DNA of 64,000 nt from positions 702,256-766,255 of the forward strand of contig NW_012236519.1 of NCBI RefSeq assembly GCF_000787575.1, written 5' to 3'. Under the pieces are notes generated by a model. That model was not told the DNA's origin. It saw only the letters and a list, made by a program, of their open reading frames with translations, and searched no databases. Below are positions 21,777 through 33,864 of this stretch, piece after piece; positions within the stretch are counted from its first letter, which is position 1; each line of letters begins with the position of its first letter. Position numbers and translations under genes: made by a program. Origin of the DNA: Acytostelium subglobosum LB1 (Eukaryota; Evosea; Eumycetozoa; Acytosteliales; Acytosteliaceae).

Positions 21777-24459
21777 TTAGAGTGCAGCCTTGGCCTTTGC
21801 GAGGAAGATGTCGTACTTGTCGCCCATTGAAGCGCCAGTCAGTTGTGACTTGACCCATCGCTGTGCCTTGATCACCAGCTTGTCCCATTGAGCCTTCTTG
21901 TCAGCAAATGACTTCTCCAGCTTGCAGATGACCAGAAGAGTTGTCCACACATCAGGGAAGCTCTTTAGATCGTCAATGATTGAACCGCTAACTGTGAGTG
22001 AATGTGGCAATGCGCTCCAGCTGCCATTGGCCTTTTGAGTGCGAATAACATCCATTAGTGGATCACCGGTAGTTGGCTTGGGTGTTGGTGCGCCAGATGG
22101 TCTGATAGAAGATGTTGGCTTTGATGGCGACTCACAACGCATCTTCTTATCCTTCTGGCCTGAGGCGTCGAAGCTTTTCTTCCTGGGCGCCTGCTTCTCC
22201 TTCATTAACTTGATTGACCTCATTTTAGGGGCTGGGGCCATGCAGTCGTCAGCAGACTGTACCTGCTGCACACCGCTCTCCAGGAAGTCCATCTGCTCGT
22301 TGACCTCATCCATCTCCTCCTCCTCGCACTCATCATCATCGTCATCATCGCTACCAGATGAGTTTCCATCGTTTAAGTCATCGTCAAAGTCTCCCTGGGA
22401 CATTGGCTGTGCGAGCGATCTCGAAATGGATGAGCTGCGTACCGATGAGGACTTGGTCATGGCCATGGCATTGCCAAGTCTGGAGCCGCCTCTGCCACCG
22501 CCGCCGCCTCCGCCTGGGGCACCGCGGTACATAGAATTATTGGCGGTTGATGTTGGCTTGACGTCGACGACAACCATGGTGTCCTCAGTGGGTGTGGACG
22601 ACTCTGAGACCACAACGAATGATGTGTGCTTGGAAATGAGGTGATACTTCTTGCCGAGTGCGACTATCTGATCCTTGCACTCTTGCTTGGTCTTTGGTTG
22701 CTTGCGCTCCTTCTCCTCGAGATCACGAATGGCCAGGGCGGCAGAGAGAGTGTGGAGCGAGTCAGAGCTACGTTGAGCCTGGGCAAAGTCCACGGCGACC
22801 TCATAGGAGAGGGTCTGTCCGGTGGGACCATCGGCAGTGATCTTGATCGACTTGTTCAAGGTGGTTGGCTCCGACTTGACCAGGGCATAGATCATCATTC
22901 TCTCGTTGTTGAACAGTGGTCTGATGTTGGCTGGTGCCTGTACGACTTCCAAGCCATCCCAGTCCACCTGGATGTTGGAGATGGTTGGCTCCATGGCAAT
23001 GCTCATCAACTTCATCACCTGTGTCTCCATCTGGGCGTTGTCATTAATGAACTCAAAGTAACCCTTGCAGGCCATCGACAGTCCAGTGACCAGCTGACGA
23101 TCAACTCCGCCTCCAATGCCCAGTGTAAAGATCCTAGTAGTGTTGGCCTCCTTGGCTACATAGTCAACCAACTCGTCTCTCTGTGAAACCTCTCCATCGG
23201 TGACTATATTGAATGAGTGGGCACGTTAGTATTTATGATCATGGGGCTGGAGACAAGTTGAGCATATACATACGAATAAACACTTGTCTTGGGTATTGCG
23301 AGTCGTTGGGGTTGCGCAGGATGGCCTGGATTGGTGGCAGCAGCTCAGTGCCACCTAGATTGGCATCGATGTGAGTGATGAACTCACTGGCTCTCTCAAG
23401 ACTGGAATCGTCGTATAGACGCGACTCTGGGAACAGAGAGTTGTAGGATGATCCAAACAGCCAAATGTTGAACTTTGACTTCTCAGTGAGTGATCTCATC
23501 AGGATCTCAAGTGCGCGCTTTGCCTTGGCAATGGCACCTCCACTCATCGAGCCAGAACAATCGAGCAGGAAGATGAACTCTGACTTCTGATCGACGTCCT
23601 CTGGTGCGACCGACATGTGTGGGTAGTAGTTGATGCCCAGCGCGTAGGTCGAGTCTGAGACGGACTTCTCCAAGAAGTATGTTGGACGCTGAGTGTTGTC
23701 CTTCTGATTGATCACGACGATGATGTTCTTGTCGATCTTGCCTTCGTGGCGAAGTGTGAGCTTGGCCTTGTTGCCATCTACCTTGGTATCAGCATGGTTG
23801 TAGTTGAGTACCTTGACCGATTGGATGGCCGATGACAGTTGGACGTCCATGTTGAGCGTCAGGTTGAAGCCCTTTGTTGGGAACATGTAGCGATGCAGGC
23901 CGTAGTAGTACTCGTCCAAGTAGGTGCCAATCTCAGAGACGATGGTCAGTGTGACAGTGACCTCCTTGGTGGGAGGCAGGTTGCCAATCATTGTGGTGAA
24001 TGAGCCATTGTCGTTCTTCTCGACCATGAATGCCTGGTGGCCACTGGCAATGGCGTCCGAGTACTTGTTCTGAGCTGCCTCCTTCTCCTTGATCTTGGCA
24101 ATCAGCACCTTGTCGTCGTAGGTGACCACGAAGCTAGACACGGCAGCCTGTGGCGCCAGGGGCATCTGGTACTTGGCCTCGACTGGCGAGGTGTTGCCGT
24201 TCTTGTATCGCTGTGTCCAGACAGAGACCACTGCGGCGTCCGACACGGTTGTATCAATGTTAAAGTCTGTCAACTCGAATGTGTTTGATGCGGGCGCTGA
24301 CTTGGCCGCCAGTCCAACGAATGGTTGAATGGCATTCCTTTCCAAACGATCAAAGAACAAACTCGAGTACTTTGTCTTCTCACTATACTCATCAGCTGTC
24401 TTTGCTCCACTTCCGCTTCCACTTCCAGTCTTTGAAAAGAATGATTTCAGCGCTTGCAT
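21777..24459 (-). CDS. VIT and von Willebrand factor A domain protein
   Basis: Exons 24459-23274 and 23203-21777 (2,613 nt, 870 residues); intron 23204-23273. A Ser/Gly-rich start (MQALKSFFSKTGSGSG) leads into a VIT domain (about 45-180, the inter-alpha-trypsin inhibitor/PARP4 type) and a vWA domain with the MIDAS motif DCSGSMSG near residue 302 and GGTELL further on. Then comes a beta-rich segment, an acidic/Ser linker with a Gly/Pro cluster, and a C-terminal helical domain (WTTLLVICKLEKSFADKKAQWDKLV) typical of this family. No signal peptide is present, so it is probably cytosolic. D. discoideum has several uncharacterised relatives. Metal-dependent protein binding is the usual role of vWA domains; partners are not known. 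The start was set at the ATG before LKSFFSKTG because the longer frame upstream is not conserved-looking. Confidence 0.93.
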
Positions 24460-24740
24460 ATTTATCTGTATATCTATGTATCTGTTTGAATGAATGAATA
24501 AATGAAACAAGTTCAACTTAATATTTATAAATTGTCAGTTCAATTTTAATTTAATTTGGTTTGTTCATTCCGGATTTTTTTTATTTCAGATGAGGGCTTA
24601 TCGTTGGTGCAACCCCCTAACCATCACTTTTTGATCCAAAACACTTCAACGAATGAATCCAATTCTTCTTTTTTTACAACTTTTTGCAGCGATCTTTACA
24701 AATATCGGTCGGTCCGACCATGATGTCCATTGGAAGGTTA

Positions 24741-26435
24741 CTAGTGCCATAACAAATTATCTGTATCTTCATCGTTGTCGTCAGCGTCCACCATGTCCTG
24801 TTCCAAACATTTGATGATTGACTGGATATTGACAAACCCACCAGACATGCATTCGTTCGCAACTACTCCTCCCTTAAGTCTGAGGAGAATGGTATCATTG
24901 ACTCGAATGAATGTCTGTGCTGGCACCTCAGCCAAAGGTATCTGGATCAATCTGATTGATGGCGGTAACCCCTTCATGATTGCAAGAGCGTGCTCAGGTT
25001 TGGCACGATGATAGTATAGTTCCCTGATCGATGGGGGCAGTTCACTGGGTTCAATGTAGTAGGACTTGTTGACCAACTTCAAACGAGTGAGCGATGAGGG
25101 CAGGCCTTGAACATTGAATGCGGCCACCTTATCGAATGTGAGATAAGAGCGATCGATTGTAAGACTGGTGATTCCATTGGGATAGATTAGATGTGGCTCT
25201 TGTGGTATATATGGCTCAACATTCAGCCTCCTCAATGACGCAGGCAGTGTTGTCAGGTCAGAGGTCGATGTGATCATTGGCAGGCAAAGCTTGTCCAGGT
25301 TTGGAAAGTAGGTCGATGTGATGGCGTCCAAATCAATCAAAGTTGATGACATCAATTTCAATACGCGAAGATACCTCAGCTCAACCATGGCAATGTGAAT
25401 AGCATGATTTGAGTGAAGTACCAGGTGCTGCAATGGCAGATGATCGATGCGATTGGTATAACGCACGCCAAGTGTGAGAGTGATGATTGATGCAGGGAAG
25501 TCTGTCACTGGTTGGTTGAACTGTGATCCATCCAGACAGAGCTCAGTGAGTGAGCATGGTAGATTGGTGCGGTCAAGAGGCTGGTTGAACTTGGCCGCGA
25601 TGTGTAGTATCCGCAGTGATGAGGGCAGTGTGCCAGGGAGCAGGGGTGCTGAGAAGTCGCCATAAAGATAGAGCTCCTCCAGTGGCATGGTCAGATCGCC
25701 AGGTGCAATATGCATTGGATCATAAGATGATTGAAGATGAAGAGATCTTATGGTGTCTGGCAAATAAACCAGAGGCATGCCCTCCAATGCCATCTCGATC
25801 GATTTGAATGGTATGTCCAGCAGTGATCCCCTGTTAAAAGATGGATTGGGCTTTCCAAACAATGTATAATACATTATATATGATATGCCAATGACTCTAT
25901 GCTCCAACTCTTTCAAACATACACCAACCTTATCCCAGAATGTTTGATCGAACTGATACAGATCAATCTCTCTAAATGTCACCTGACCAATATTCACAAC
26001 ATCCATCAACCTCCTAATCATCTGATCAATGTCAAGTTGACCCATGTCTGTGTCGTTCGTCGTTAATGATTGATTGATTGTGATTGATTGATTGATTGAT
26101 CAGTTGATCAACAACATACCAAGAAGTATATCATAATCATCAGATTCTTGATGATCTGTCGGACCGAAATCAGAACAGTATATAAGTATATCCATTGGTT
26201 TGTTTGTAATATCATTATGTACTTGTTGTTGATATGATCTAAGACATATCTTGTTGTTATTGTTGATGTTACTCCATTGATTATATCTTATAAGTTGTTT
26301 ATAATTAAAGTTGAGATAGGAGTGTCTAGAATCAAACAGACGTCTACACACCAATGACAACATCAATCTATCAACATTACTATCTAAACATGATACTATA
26401 TCTCTAAGTATTATAAATGGTAATGATTCCATCAT
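24741..26435 (-). CDS. F-box and FNIP-repeat protein
   Basis: Exons 26435-26120 and 26047-24741 (1,623 nt, 540 residues); intron 26048-26119 rich in TCAA repeats. The N-terminus is an F-box (LPFIILRDIVSCLDSNVDRLMLSLVCRRLF). The body consists of FNIP-type leucine-rich repeats, recognisable as about 22-residue units such as SLTELCLDGSQFNQPVTDFP and FNQPLDRTNLP. This family is greatly expanded in dictyostelids; the F-box would bind Skp1 of an SCF ubiquitin ligase and the repeats would select a substrate, by family analogy. The gene has the same two-exon plan, with the intron just after the F-box part, as the FNIP gene at 58821, so they are paralogues. The target is unknown. Confidence 0.9.
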
Positions 26436-26474
26436 TTACTTATTTGATTGATTCAATGAATGATCCAAAATCGA

Positions 26475-26873
26475 TCATTGACCTTTGACATGCTCATCGA
26501 CGTCAACGTTTTTGAGATTGTCTTGGTAGACCATAGTGTCATCAATCAGTATTTGATCGATTTGTTCTCGTTGGACAGGGTCAAATACCTCTGGAAATTC
26601 ATGATTGGGATTGATATGATCGTAAATCCTTTCCATTGAGTCTGGATATTGACAATTGACTCCAACTTTGATGTTTTCTATTATCTTTATATTTAACTTT
26701 GCCCATCTAATTAAATTAATATAATCATTTATAATGGATTGTTTACATTCCTATGTACAATCCTTTGTTAATATATAATTGTAAACTCTAATTGTCTGTG
26801 TAGTATCATATGAAACTAAGTGATATGGGTCACCATCTGTTCCTATCTTTCTATGACATTTGTCATTGGTTAA
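26475..26873 (-). pseudogene. Unrecognised coding remnant with in-frame TAG
   Basis: A 133-codon minus-strand stretch reads as normal protein (…GTDGDPYHLVSYDTTQTIRVYNYI... INLIRWAKLNIKIIENIKVG... QYPDSMERIYDHINPNHEF... IDDTMVYQDNL) ending at TGA 26475-26477. It is interrupted once by TAG at 26751-26753 and has no ATG at its 5' end, where a TAA precedes. A one-base change (TAG from TGG) or an unseen exon could explain it. It lies 40 bp from the start of the F-box/FNIP gene on the same strand. I do not recognise the family. Either a decayed gene or the 3' exon of a gene whose start lies near 26900-27000. Confidence 0.4.
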
Positions 26874-27060
26874 TTATTATTATTAAGTTAGTTAGTTTTG
26901 TTGATTGATTGATTGATGTTCACTACAATAGTTGAAGTGGAAGAACGATGGTATTGAGTGATTGATGAGAGTCCAGACTACAACTCGATCGATTAACCCC
27001 ACAAGCAAACCCACAATATCTTCATGTCAATCAAGTATTTTATGGGTCATTCCAGGACAA

Positions 27061-30000
27061 TCAATTTTCTTTCTCATCCTTGTTTGTTGTTGGTGACGGT
27101 GCTCCTGTTGTTGTTGATATATTGTTGTTGGCATCAGTAGGTATTGTCGAGGGCGATGGAGTCTTTGTTGTTGTGGTTGTTGTTGGTATTTGTATTGAAG
27201 CTGTTGATGTTGAAGTTGTTGAAGTTGTTGTTGGAGAGGTTGCATTGTGCAGCTGTTGCTGATGCAGCTGTTGTGATCGCCTATCGGATATAACCAACTT
27301 ATCATATAGTGCAATGTCCACCTGTTGAACATCCTCATCATTGAACTCTTCACCTAGACTGTTCTCATCATCGTATGTGTCGTCATAGTGGCTGTCGGAA
27401 TGAATCGATGACTGATATTGTAGTTGAATAGATTGGAGGAGAGTTAGATAGGATGCAAAGAGGGTTCACCAACAAACAAATACATACCAGTGATCCAAGA
27501 TCTATATCGTTGTCCTTGCTACTGTCCACGGCTGCTGTTGCTCCTGGTTGGTGCTTGGCCAAAGCTGCCTGCTTCTGCTGTTGCAAGGTGAGTTGTTGAA
27601 GGAACTGCTGCTGTTGTTGCAGTCGCTTCTGATGCTGGAGCAACAGTTGACGCTGTTGGTACAGCTTCTTGTACATTCCCTCGACTCTGTTGATGTTGAT
27701 TCCATTCGGGCCTACTCCACTAATGTTGTTGTTGTTGCTGTTGCTGCTACTGATGATGCTGCCAGCCATTGAGGATGTAGGAGGGATGGATTCGCTGGTC
27801 TGATTAAAGTCCGAAGCGTACGAGTCGGTGCTGGTCTCGTGTGGCACATAGGGCTTGCCCTTGCGCACCTGCGTGTACTGTGCTCCATCTCTGGCAGGTG
27901 ACTGCACGTACTTGACTGGTGTCTTGTGATCGGCTGCATAGCCATACGGCTGAGGTTGCTCTGTGTACGCAGGATAGCTCTGCTGCTGAGGTGCCTGTTG
28001 AGGGGTGTGTGGAGGGTACCTCTGCTGCTGCAGTGGTGTCTGATGGTGCTGCTGCTGCTGATGAGGATGAGGCTGCTGTTGCTGCGGTGTATTGTACAAT
28101 GATGGATGATGTTGTTGAGGAGCGTATTGAGCTTGATTGTTGTATTGTGTTGGATAATACTGCTGCTGTTGCTGCTGCTGTGGTGATGGATGTTGCTGTT
28201 GTTGTTGCTGCTGTAGTTGTCTATGTTGTTGTCGTCTTTGTTGCAGGATCTGTAACTTGCGCAGTATCTCTTGTTGTTGTTGCATCTTCAATTGTTGATG
28301 GAACTGCTGTTGAACCTGTTGTTGTTGTTGATGAAGATGCTGTTGATGTTGATGTTGTTGCTGATAGTGCTGAGGAGTGGTGTGATGTTGTTGGATTGGA
28401 TTGACACCAGTCGAGGAGGAGAGGCTGGGCTGGTGATGGGTCGTAGCCGAAAGCATCTGAACCGTGTTGCACACAGTGTCATAGAGCTTCACCCATTGGA
28501 ACTGAGTGGATAGAGTCTTGAGTTGATCCATGATCATACATAGATAGGCAATGTCAAATGATGAGTGCTCCTCAATGAACTTGAATGTGTCCACAACAAG
28601 CTTCTTGCTCTCCACATGCCAGTTCGTAGCGATCTCCTATTGTTGATCGTGTCAGTTAACTGATCAATCAATCACACGATGCACTTAAACTATACTTACT
28701 GGTTGATGTTGTGGCATCTGTGGTTGATGCTGTTGCTGCTGATGGAGATGTTGCTGCTGCTGCTGTGGTTGTGGATAATGGAATGCCGATGGACTGTCAT
28801 CAATGATGTGGGACGTTGGCGATGGGGATATATGATGATGGACGGGAGTGTTGCGCTTGGGAGTCCTCTGAGTATTGACCTGCTGTACAGTGGATGGTGT
28901 GGCAGCAACAAACGATGGCGAGACACGCTTCTGGAGATGCTGGCTATTGACCAAGTTGTTGATGTAGCTGCTCTTGCTGTTTGTTGAAGAGGGGTAGTCT
29001 TCGTCGTCGGTGATCTCCTCGAGCTGATCAATATCGTCATTATTGGCGACATAGCTGTTTGGGACAACGAGCTGAGGATTGGAGGGTGCCACTACGCCGA
29101 CACCGCTGCTGGTCTTCTTGGGTCTGCCTGGCGTCACTGGATTGTTGGGGAAGTGACCTTTCCACACTTGGAAGCTGTCATCATCCTCGCTGTCACTATA
29201 GTTGACCAGTGATCTTGCATGTTGCTTGTTTGTCATCAATGTTGATGTCGTTGATGTCGAAGGAATGATTCCAGTTGGTAGCGCGCTCTTGGGTGGCTTC
29301 TTGCTCGAGCTACCAGGGGCTGTGATTGATCATGATCATGATCGTGTGAGTGAATGATTGAAAGTTCGTTCGATCATTCAAATTAGTAACTTACCTTTGT
29401 TTGGCTTTGTCTTTGGAAGCCAGTAAATGCCTTCTCTAAGATCATCTTCATCGTTGGTCTTGTTGTAGGACTCCATATGTTCGTTGTATGTTACGTCATC
29501 CAGCGGCTGGCCATACTCGTCCAGGTAGAGGTTGTATCCCTCCTCATCGTCAATGCCATCAGGACCATAGTCAATCACAGGCCGAGGGCGTTTACCAGAC
29601 TTGTGGTTGGCGTAGAATCTCGCGTCATCTTCGTAGAGGTCATCGTCTTGTTCCTCGTCCTCGTCATCGGTGCCCTCTTCGTCGTCATCTTCGCCATCGA
29701 CCTCTTCCTCATCCTCGTCATCCTCATCTTCGATCTCCTCTTCCTCTTCATCGTCTCCATCCTCCTCATCCTCATCAAAGGCCTCATTGCTTGCTGCGTC
29801 CTCATCCTCCTCCTCTTCATCACCCTCCTGTTGATCCTCCCACTTGCGGGAAGTCATAACATTCTTGATCAACGTTGATATCTTATCGAGGTTCTTCTTT
29901 GAACTGTGTGATCGTGTTGTAGTTAGTATGTTTGATTGATTGATTGAATGAGTGATCAACGACAAACATACGTTCTAAGATGTAGTAACTCATGTTGTAT

Positions 30001-30321
30001 ATTGCTCATTGCCATCTCAAGTTGAATCTTTTGTTCATCTTGTTGTGAATCAACTTGTTGAAGTTGTTGTTGTATATTGTTATTGTTATTATTGTTGTTT
30101 GATGTATCATCAGCCTCTTGACCACCGTTTGTTGTATTGTCCTCTTTGTTTGATGTCGTGTCCAATACAACAGTGCTCTCACTTGTCTTTGCAACATCTT
30201 GTTGTTCCTTGGTAGTCTCTGTAACACTAACTACATCTCTCTCCTCAACAACACCTGTTGTTGTTGTGTTTGTTGGTGACTGTTGTCCAACATCATTCTG
30301 TTGTTGTTCATTCCCTTGCAT
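27061..30321 (-). CDS. Large acidic, Gln-rich protein, probably nuclear
   Basis: Five exons: 30321-29972, 29903-29395, 29319-28700, 28636-27488 and 27411-27061 (2,979 nt, 992 residues); every junction keeps frame with GTATGT/GTAAGT and TAG/CAG. Order: Thr/Asn/Gln-rich N-terminus; short helical segment; conserved-looking KKNLDKISTLIKNVMTSRKWED; a very acidic stretch of about 70 Asp/Glu-rich residues; motif GIYWLPKTKPNKG; Ser/Pro-rich part with SDSEDDD; KVWKGHF-like VWKGHFPNNPV; a helical block (WHVESKKLVVDTFKFIEEHSSFDIAYLCMIMDQLK); long poly-Gln/His region; C-terminal Asn/Thr tail. There is no catalytic domain I recognise. Acidic runs with basic SSSKKPPK stretches suggest a chromatin or transcription protein, but that is a guess. 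Single-exon predictions would split it into four proteins. Confidence 0.8.
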
Positions 30322-30604
30322 TTCTCCTGTGCAATATATATATATAAATGATGTACTTGTTTGTTATTGTTGTTGGCAAGATAATGAGAATGATCAACAA
30401 AATGACACTTTGTTGAGTGTTCACCAGCAGATCACAAACAACAAGTTCCTTTTCAAAAAGTATCAAATCAACACTTTCTTTGAAATGATCAATTATTAGT
30501 TATAACCTTAGCTCGCTCGTTGGGTGTGTGTATCTAACACTGGAGGTGGACACGAGGATTGTTTATTAAGTTGATCCATACAAGATGGATGTTAAACACT
30601 TTAC

Positions 30605-31027
30605 TTAGAGATGGTTGGTGAACTTGGGAGACTCGTTGGAGTTGTCCTCGAGACCATTGGCAAAGGCAAAGGGGATTGCCGAGAACTCCTGTTGGGTCAA
30701 TCCTTCAATACAGTTGATGCTGACATAGGCGAATGCTGGTGATCCTGGATACTCGCCACGCATATACATCTGGGTGCCACACGACTTGCAGAAATAGTGT
30801 CCAGTGCACTTGGCGCCATAGTGGTATACGGCCAGGTTGGACTCTGGCGTGGTCAACTTGAGTGAGTTGATGTTGGAAACAGGATGTACCCACATCCTAG
30901 TCTTGAAACAACTTGAACAGTTGCAACGGCCACTCTGACTAAGATCAGATTCCATATCACATGTCAATCTGACCTTTCCACAATGGCATGATAATACGAA
31001 GTTTCTTAACTTTGAAGCGATTGACAT
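30605..31027 (-). CDS. GFA/CENP-V domain protein (carbon-sulfur lyase fold)
   Basis: Single-exon gene of 140 residues. It has the zinc-binding cysteine pattern of the glutathione-dependent formaldehyde-activating (GFA)/CENP-V family: SCHCGKVRL, then CNCSSC, and FCKSCGTQM. The family includes S-(hydroxymethyl)glutathione synthase-like enzymes and many proteins of unknown substrate. Length is typical. No targeting signal is obvious; MSIASKLRNFV is slightly basic and amphipathic, so mitochondrial import cannot be excluded. The start ATG at 31027 gives the full domain. Substrate unknown. Confidence 0.92.
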   Translation of the reverse strand: MSIASKLRNFVLSCHCGKVRLTCDMESDLSQSGRCNCSSCFKTRMWVHPVSNINSLKLTTPESNLAVYHYGAKCTGHYFCKSCGTQMYMRGEYPGSPAFAYVSINCIEGLTQQEFSAIPFAFANGLEDNSNESPKFTNHL

Positions 31028-31547
31028 TATTATTTGTTTGATAATTGATTAGTTTGATTATTTGATTTGGAGTATTAGATGTTTGTAAGTTGATGGATCT
31101 TAATAAGGACTGGATCCAGGTTTATATAGTTATCCAGTCTGGAAATTATTGATCCAGTTTGATCATATTGTTTGATCCAGGTTTGACCAAAAAATACTTG
31201 GAAATGATGATCAAAGTAATCCACTGTTGGGCGCAGGCGATGATCATCTGACCCCGCCCATACCCCCTGTATTGTACATTGGCTTAAGAACTAAGAATCA
31301 TATTCTTATCGATGTAACCGATCCAATAGACATGCCCTTAATCATCCAAATATTTGAATTTAAGTCCAAATCAAACTGGATAACATTATCTGTTGTCAAC
31401 AACAAAGTTGAGAATTGTCCAAGTACAGACACTACACATTGACTCTTCTGGAACATGTAGGATGTCAGATTATCTTAGACCCCCTTATTTTGCTCACATT
31501 ATTCTTAATCTTTATTTACATTCCAATCACTCAGTGACTCACTAAGA
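31028..31547. other. Intergenic, one doubtful ORF
   Basis: About 520 bp. It contains a repeated 'gatccagtttgatc'-like element near 31108-31185 (three imperfect copies of GATCCAG) upstream of the GFA gene. A plus-strand frame at 31227-31442 reads LYIGLRTKNHILIDVTDPIDMPLIIQIFEFKSK, which looks protein-like, but it has no domain I know and no splice partners, so I do not call it a gene. Confidence 0.45.
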
Positions 31548-31619
31548 TTACTTGCCAATGGGTTGAGTATGATGACGCGCCACAGCCGAAGCCAAGGCCA
31601 GAGCCAGGGCAAAAGATAC

Positions 31620-32417
31620 TTAGGCCACACGTGAGAATAGGTCGATGGCTTCGGATGGAGCACTCTTTCTTATGGTGATTTCGAATCGACAGTGGAGGGT
31701 TGTCTCGTTACCAGTTGCTCCAACTATGATTGGCCACTTGCTACGTGCAGCCAATAATGGTTCATTGCCAGGCATGTATCTGCTCTCAGTCTTGATCACC
31801 TCCATTATATCAAAACACTTGTCGTAGGCCGTCATGTTGAACTTCTCAGCCATCCTCTTTATAACATCACGCACGGTCTCATTGGCATTGATCCTCACAC
31901 TCTTGAAATTGCCATGTCTATAAAAGAACTTGATCACTTCTGTCGTGTCTGTGACTGGTGTTATCTCGCGAATTGATGGTTTGTTGATGATTGGTGTCTG
32001 GCCGCGCTCAACTAGATCCTCCGACAGCACTGGCTTGCCCTCGGCTGCCGCCACCATCTCTCGCTGGAACCAGGAGTGCGCCATGTCGTACGATGAGTAG
32101 CCATTGGTGTCCTGCATGTGGATGTTGGCGCCGTGACGTATGAGCCATAATGCCATTACATCATATCTATTGGTAACCAATGAGTGCAGTGGAGTGATGC
32201 CACGATTGTCCTGTGCATTGACATCTGCGCCACGGAACACTAGCAGCTCCATCGCCTGTCTATGTCCTCTTGCCGCTGCAATATGTAAAGGTGTTGTACC
32301 CTTTCCATACTCGCACAGGTTGACGTCCACACCTGTATCAATCATCTCTCGCAACTTCTTAATATCATTATTTCCAACTGATCGCAACAAATCATAATCA
32401 TACTTTTCCAGAACCAT
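31620..32417 (-). CDS. Ankyrin-repeat protein with Ras-association-like domain
   Basis: 265 residues up to the TAA at 31620-31622. Three to four ankyrin repeats (GTTPLHIAAARGHRQAMELLVFRGADVNAQD, then GITPLHSL and ANIHMQDTNGYS) are followed by a ubiquitin-fold, RA-like domain (VIKFFYRHGNFKSVRINANETVRDVIKRMAEKFN). Such proteins usually act as scaffolds binding small GTPases. Odd feature: right after the stop, the same frame continues for 23 codons as VSFALALALASAVARHH..., a hydrophobic helix with a basic end, then stops at 31548-31550. This looks like a tail anchor cut off by one nonsense codon, a base-calling error, or a readthrough product. Confidence 0.85.
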   Translation of the reverse strand: MVLEKYDYDLLRSVGNNDIKKLREMIDTGVDVNLCEYGKGTTPLHIAAARGHRQAMELLVFRGADVNAQDNRGITPLHSLVTNRYDVMALWLIRHGANIHMQDTNGYSSYDMAHSWFQREMVAAAEGKPVLSEDLVERGQTPIINKPSIREITPVTDTTEVIKFFYRHGNFKSVRINANETVRDVIKRMAEKFNMTAYDKCFDIMEVIKTESRYMPGNEPLLAARSKWPIIVGATGNETTLHCRFEITIRKSAPSEAIDLFSRVA

Positions 32418-32707
32418 TATTATTATTATTATTATTATAATTATTATTACAAGTTATTATTTGTTTGGATGATAGAATGATTGATTGATTGATTGATTGA
32501 CTTGGTTGTTGTCGATTAAGGTGTTATAGGTACCTTTAAACAATAGATGGCTTGGGGCTGGTGTGTGGAGGGGGATCACATGATGACCATAGGGGTGTAG
32601 TTATCTGATTGGCGTGTGTGTGTGTGTGTGTGTTTGATTGTGTGTGTTATAAATAGTCGATCAATCATTGAAACATGATGTGTAGTATGCGAAGGACACT
32701 GTGGACC

Positions 32708-33864
32708 TTAGATGAATGATGGTATTGGATATATTGGTACTTGTGGGGATGGACATGGATTGGAGGCACCGCCATTGTACTCACTATACCATTTGCCACA
32801 GGCCAATGATGCACAGGTGTTTGGATTTTGTCCATCATTGCGCGGACATCCGCTCTTGATGAAGCAATTCTGAAAGTCTCGCAATATCTGAGGGATGGTC
32901 GATATGTTGAACTTTGAGTGGCAGCGTCCATTGACATTCAGTGACAACTCGTCGGACAGCAGGTCTTTGGTCTGGCACACGCACACACTGCCAAAGCGAC
33001 ATCGGTTCAGAGGTCGACGGACATCGTTGCAGTCCTCCTCAGTGTTGGTAGGACGGAAGATCCTGTTGCACTTGTAGTCCGTGCACTCCAAGTCCTGCGA
33101 GACATCGCAACTGTACCAATCCTTAATGTCGCACACGTCGCCATATTTGAGGGAGAAGGGTGGCACGCACACGCCGGGCTTGTCCGTGTTGCGCAGACAT
33201 GTGCTCATCCACATGCACTGCTGGGTCTTGTTGCAAGGACTGCCATTGGGCAGGCTGGCCCTGCAGAGCTGATCAACGCATCGTTCGTTGCCACGGCAAT
33301 CATAGTCATTGCCACATCCTGGATACTTTCGTCTGGCACTTATACACACATTCTTGAATAGATCGCATTCTTGACGATATCCACATTGATAGGTGAAGTT
33401 ACACCTCTCTCCAAATCCCAAATAATGTGCTGTAACACATGTATCATTGACACATCTAAGATATTGATCTCGACTACACTCCTGATCCCTCTTGCATTTA
33501 GCACCTGCCATTTTAGGATAAGTACATCTCGATACTGATCCACCTGTTCCTGGACATCTGTTATTGAGTTGAGTGATTGAGTGAGTGAGTGATCTGATCA
33601 ATCTATCGATCGATCAAACTAAACTTACATAGTTCCACTTGGACATATTCCATTCTTGATACCTATGGGCTGTGCCAAGAGTTGATAACATGGATCTCCC
33701 CAATCCAAACATTTATAACATTGTCCATTGACCATGATAAGTGGAATGTAATCAAATATTTGGATTGAATGGCATAGTATCAAGAGACCAATGCAACGTA
33801 GAAGAAACCATATAGTCGTCGTATTCGTCGTATTCGTTGTTGTTGTTGTCAACCTAGATACCAT
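32708..33864 (-). CDS. Cysteine-rich secreted or type II membrane protein
   Basis: Exons 33864-33629 and 33557-32708 (1,086 nt, 361 residues); intron 33558-33628. The N-terminus is Thr/Asn-rich followed by a hydrophobic signal-anchor (WFLLRCIGLLILCHSIQIF) and then VNGQCYKCLDWGDPC. The rest is a chain of disulfide-rich modules with a repeated plan such as GxxCxxDxxC...RCVNDTCV, CGNDYDCRGNERCVDQLC, and GSPCNKTQQCMWMSTCLR, resembling the EGF-like or dickkopf-like cysteine modules of dictyostelid surface and matrix proteins. It ends Pro-rich (NPCPSPQVPIYPIPSFI). Likely in the extracellular matrix or on the cell surface. Function unknown. Confidence 0.85.

Noticed and set aside
31227-31442. Protein-like plus-strand ORF (LYIGLRTKNHILIDVTDP...)
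   Set aside because: No known domain, no clear start or splice partners, and sequence overlapping short GATCCAG repeats; kept only as a remark.
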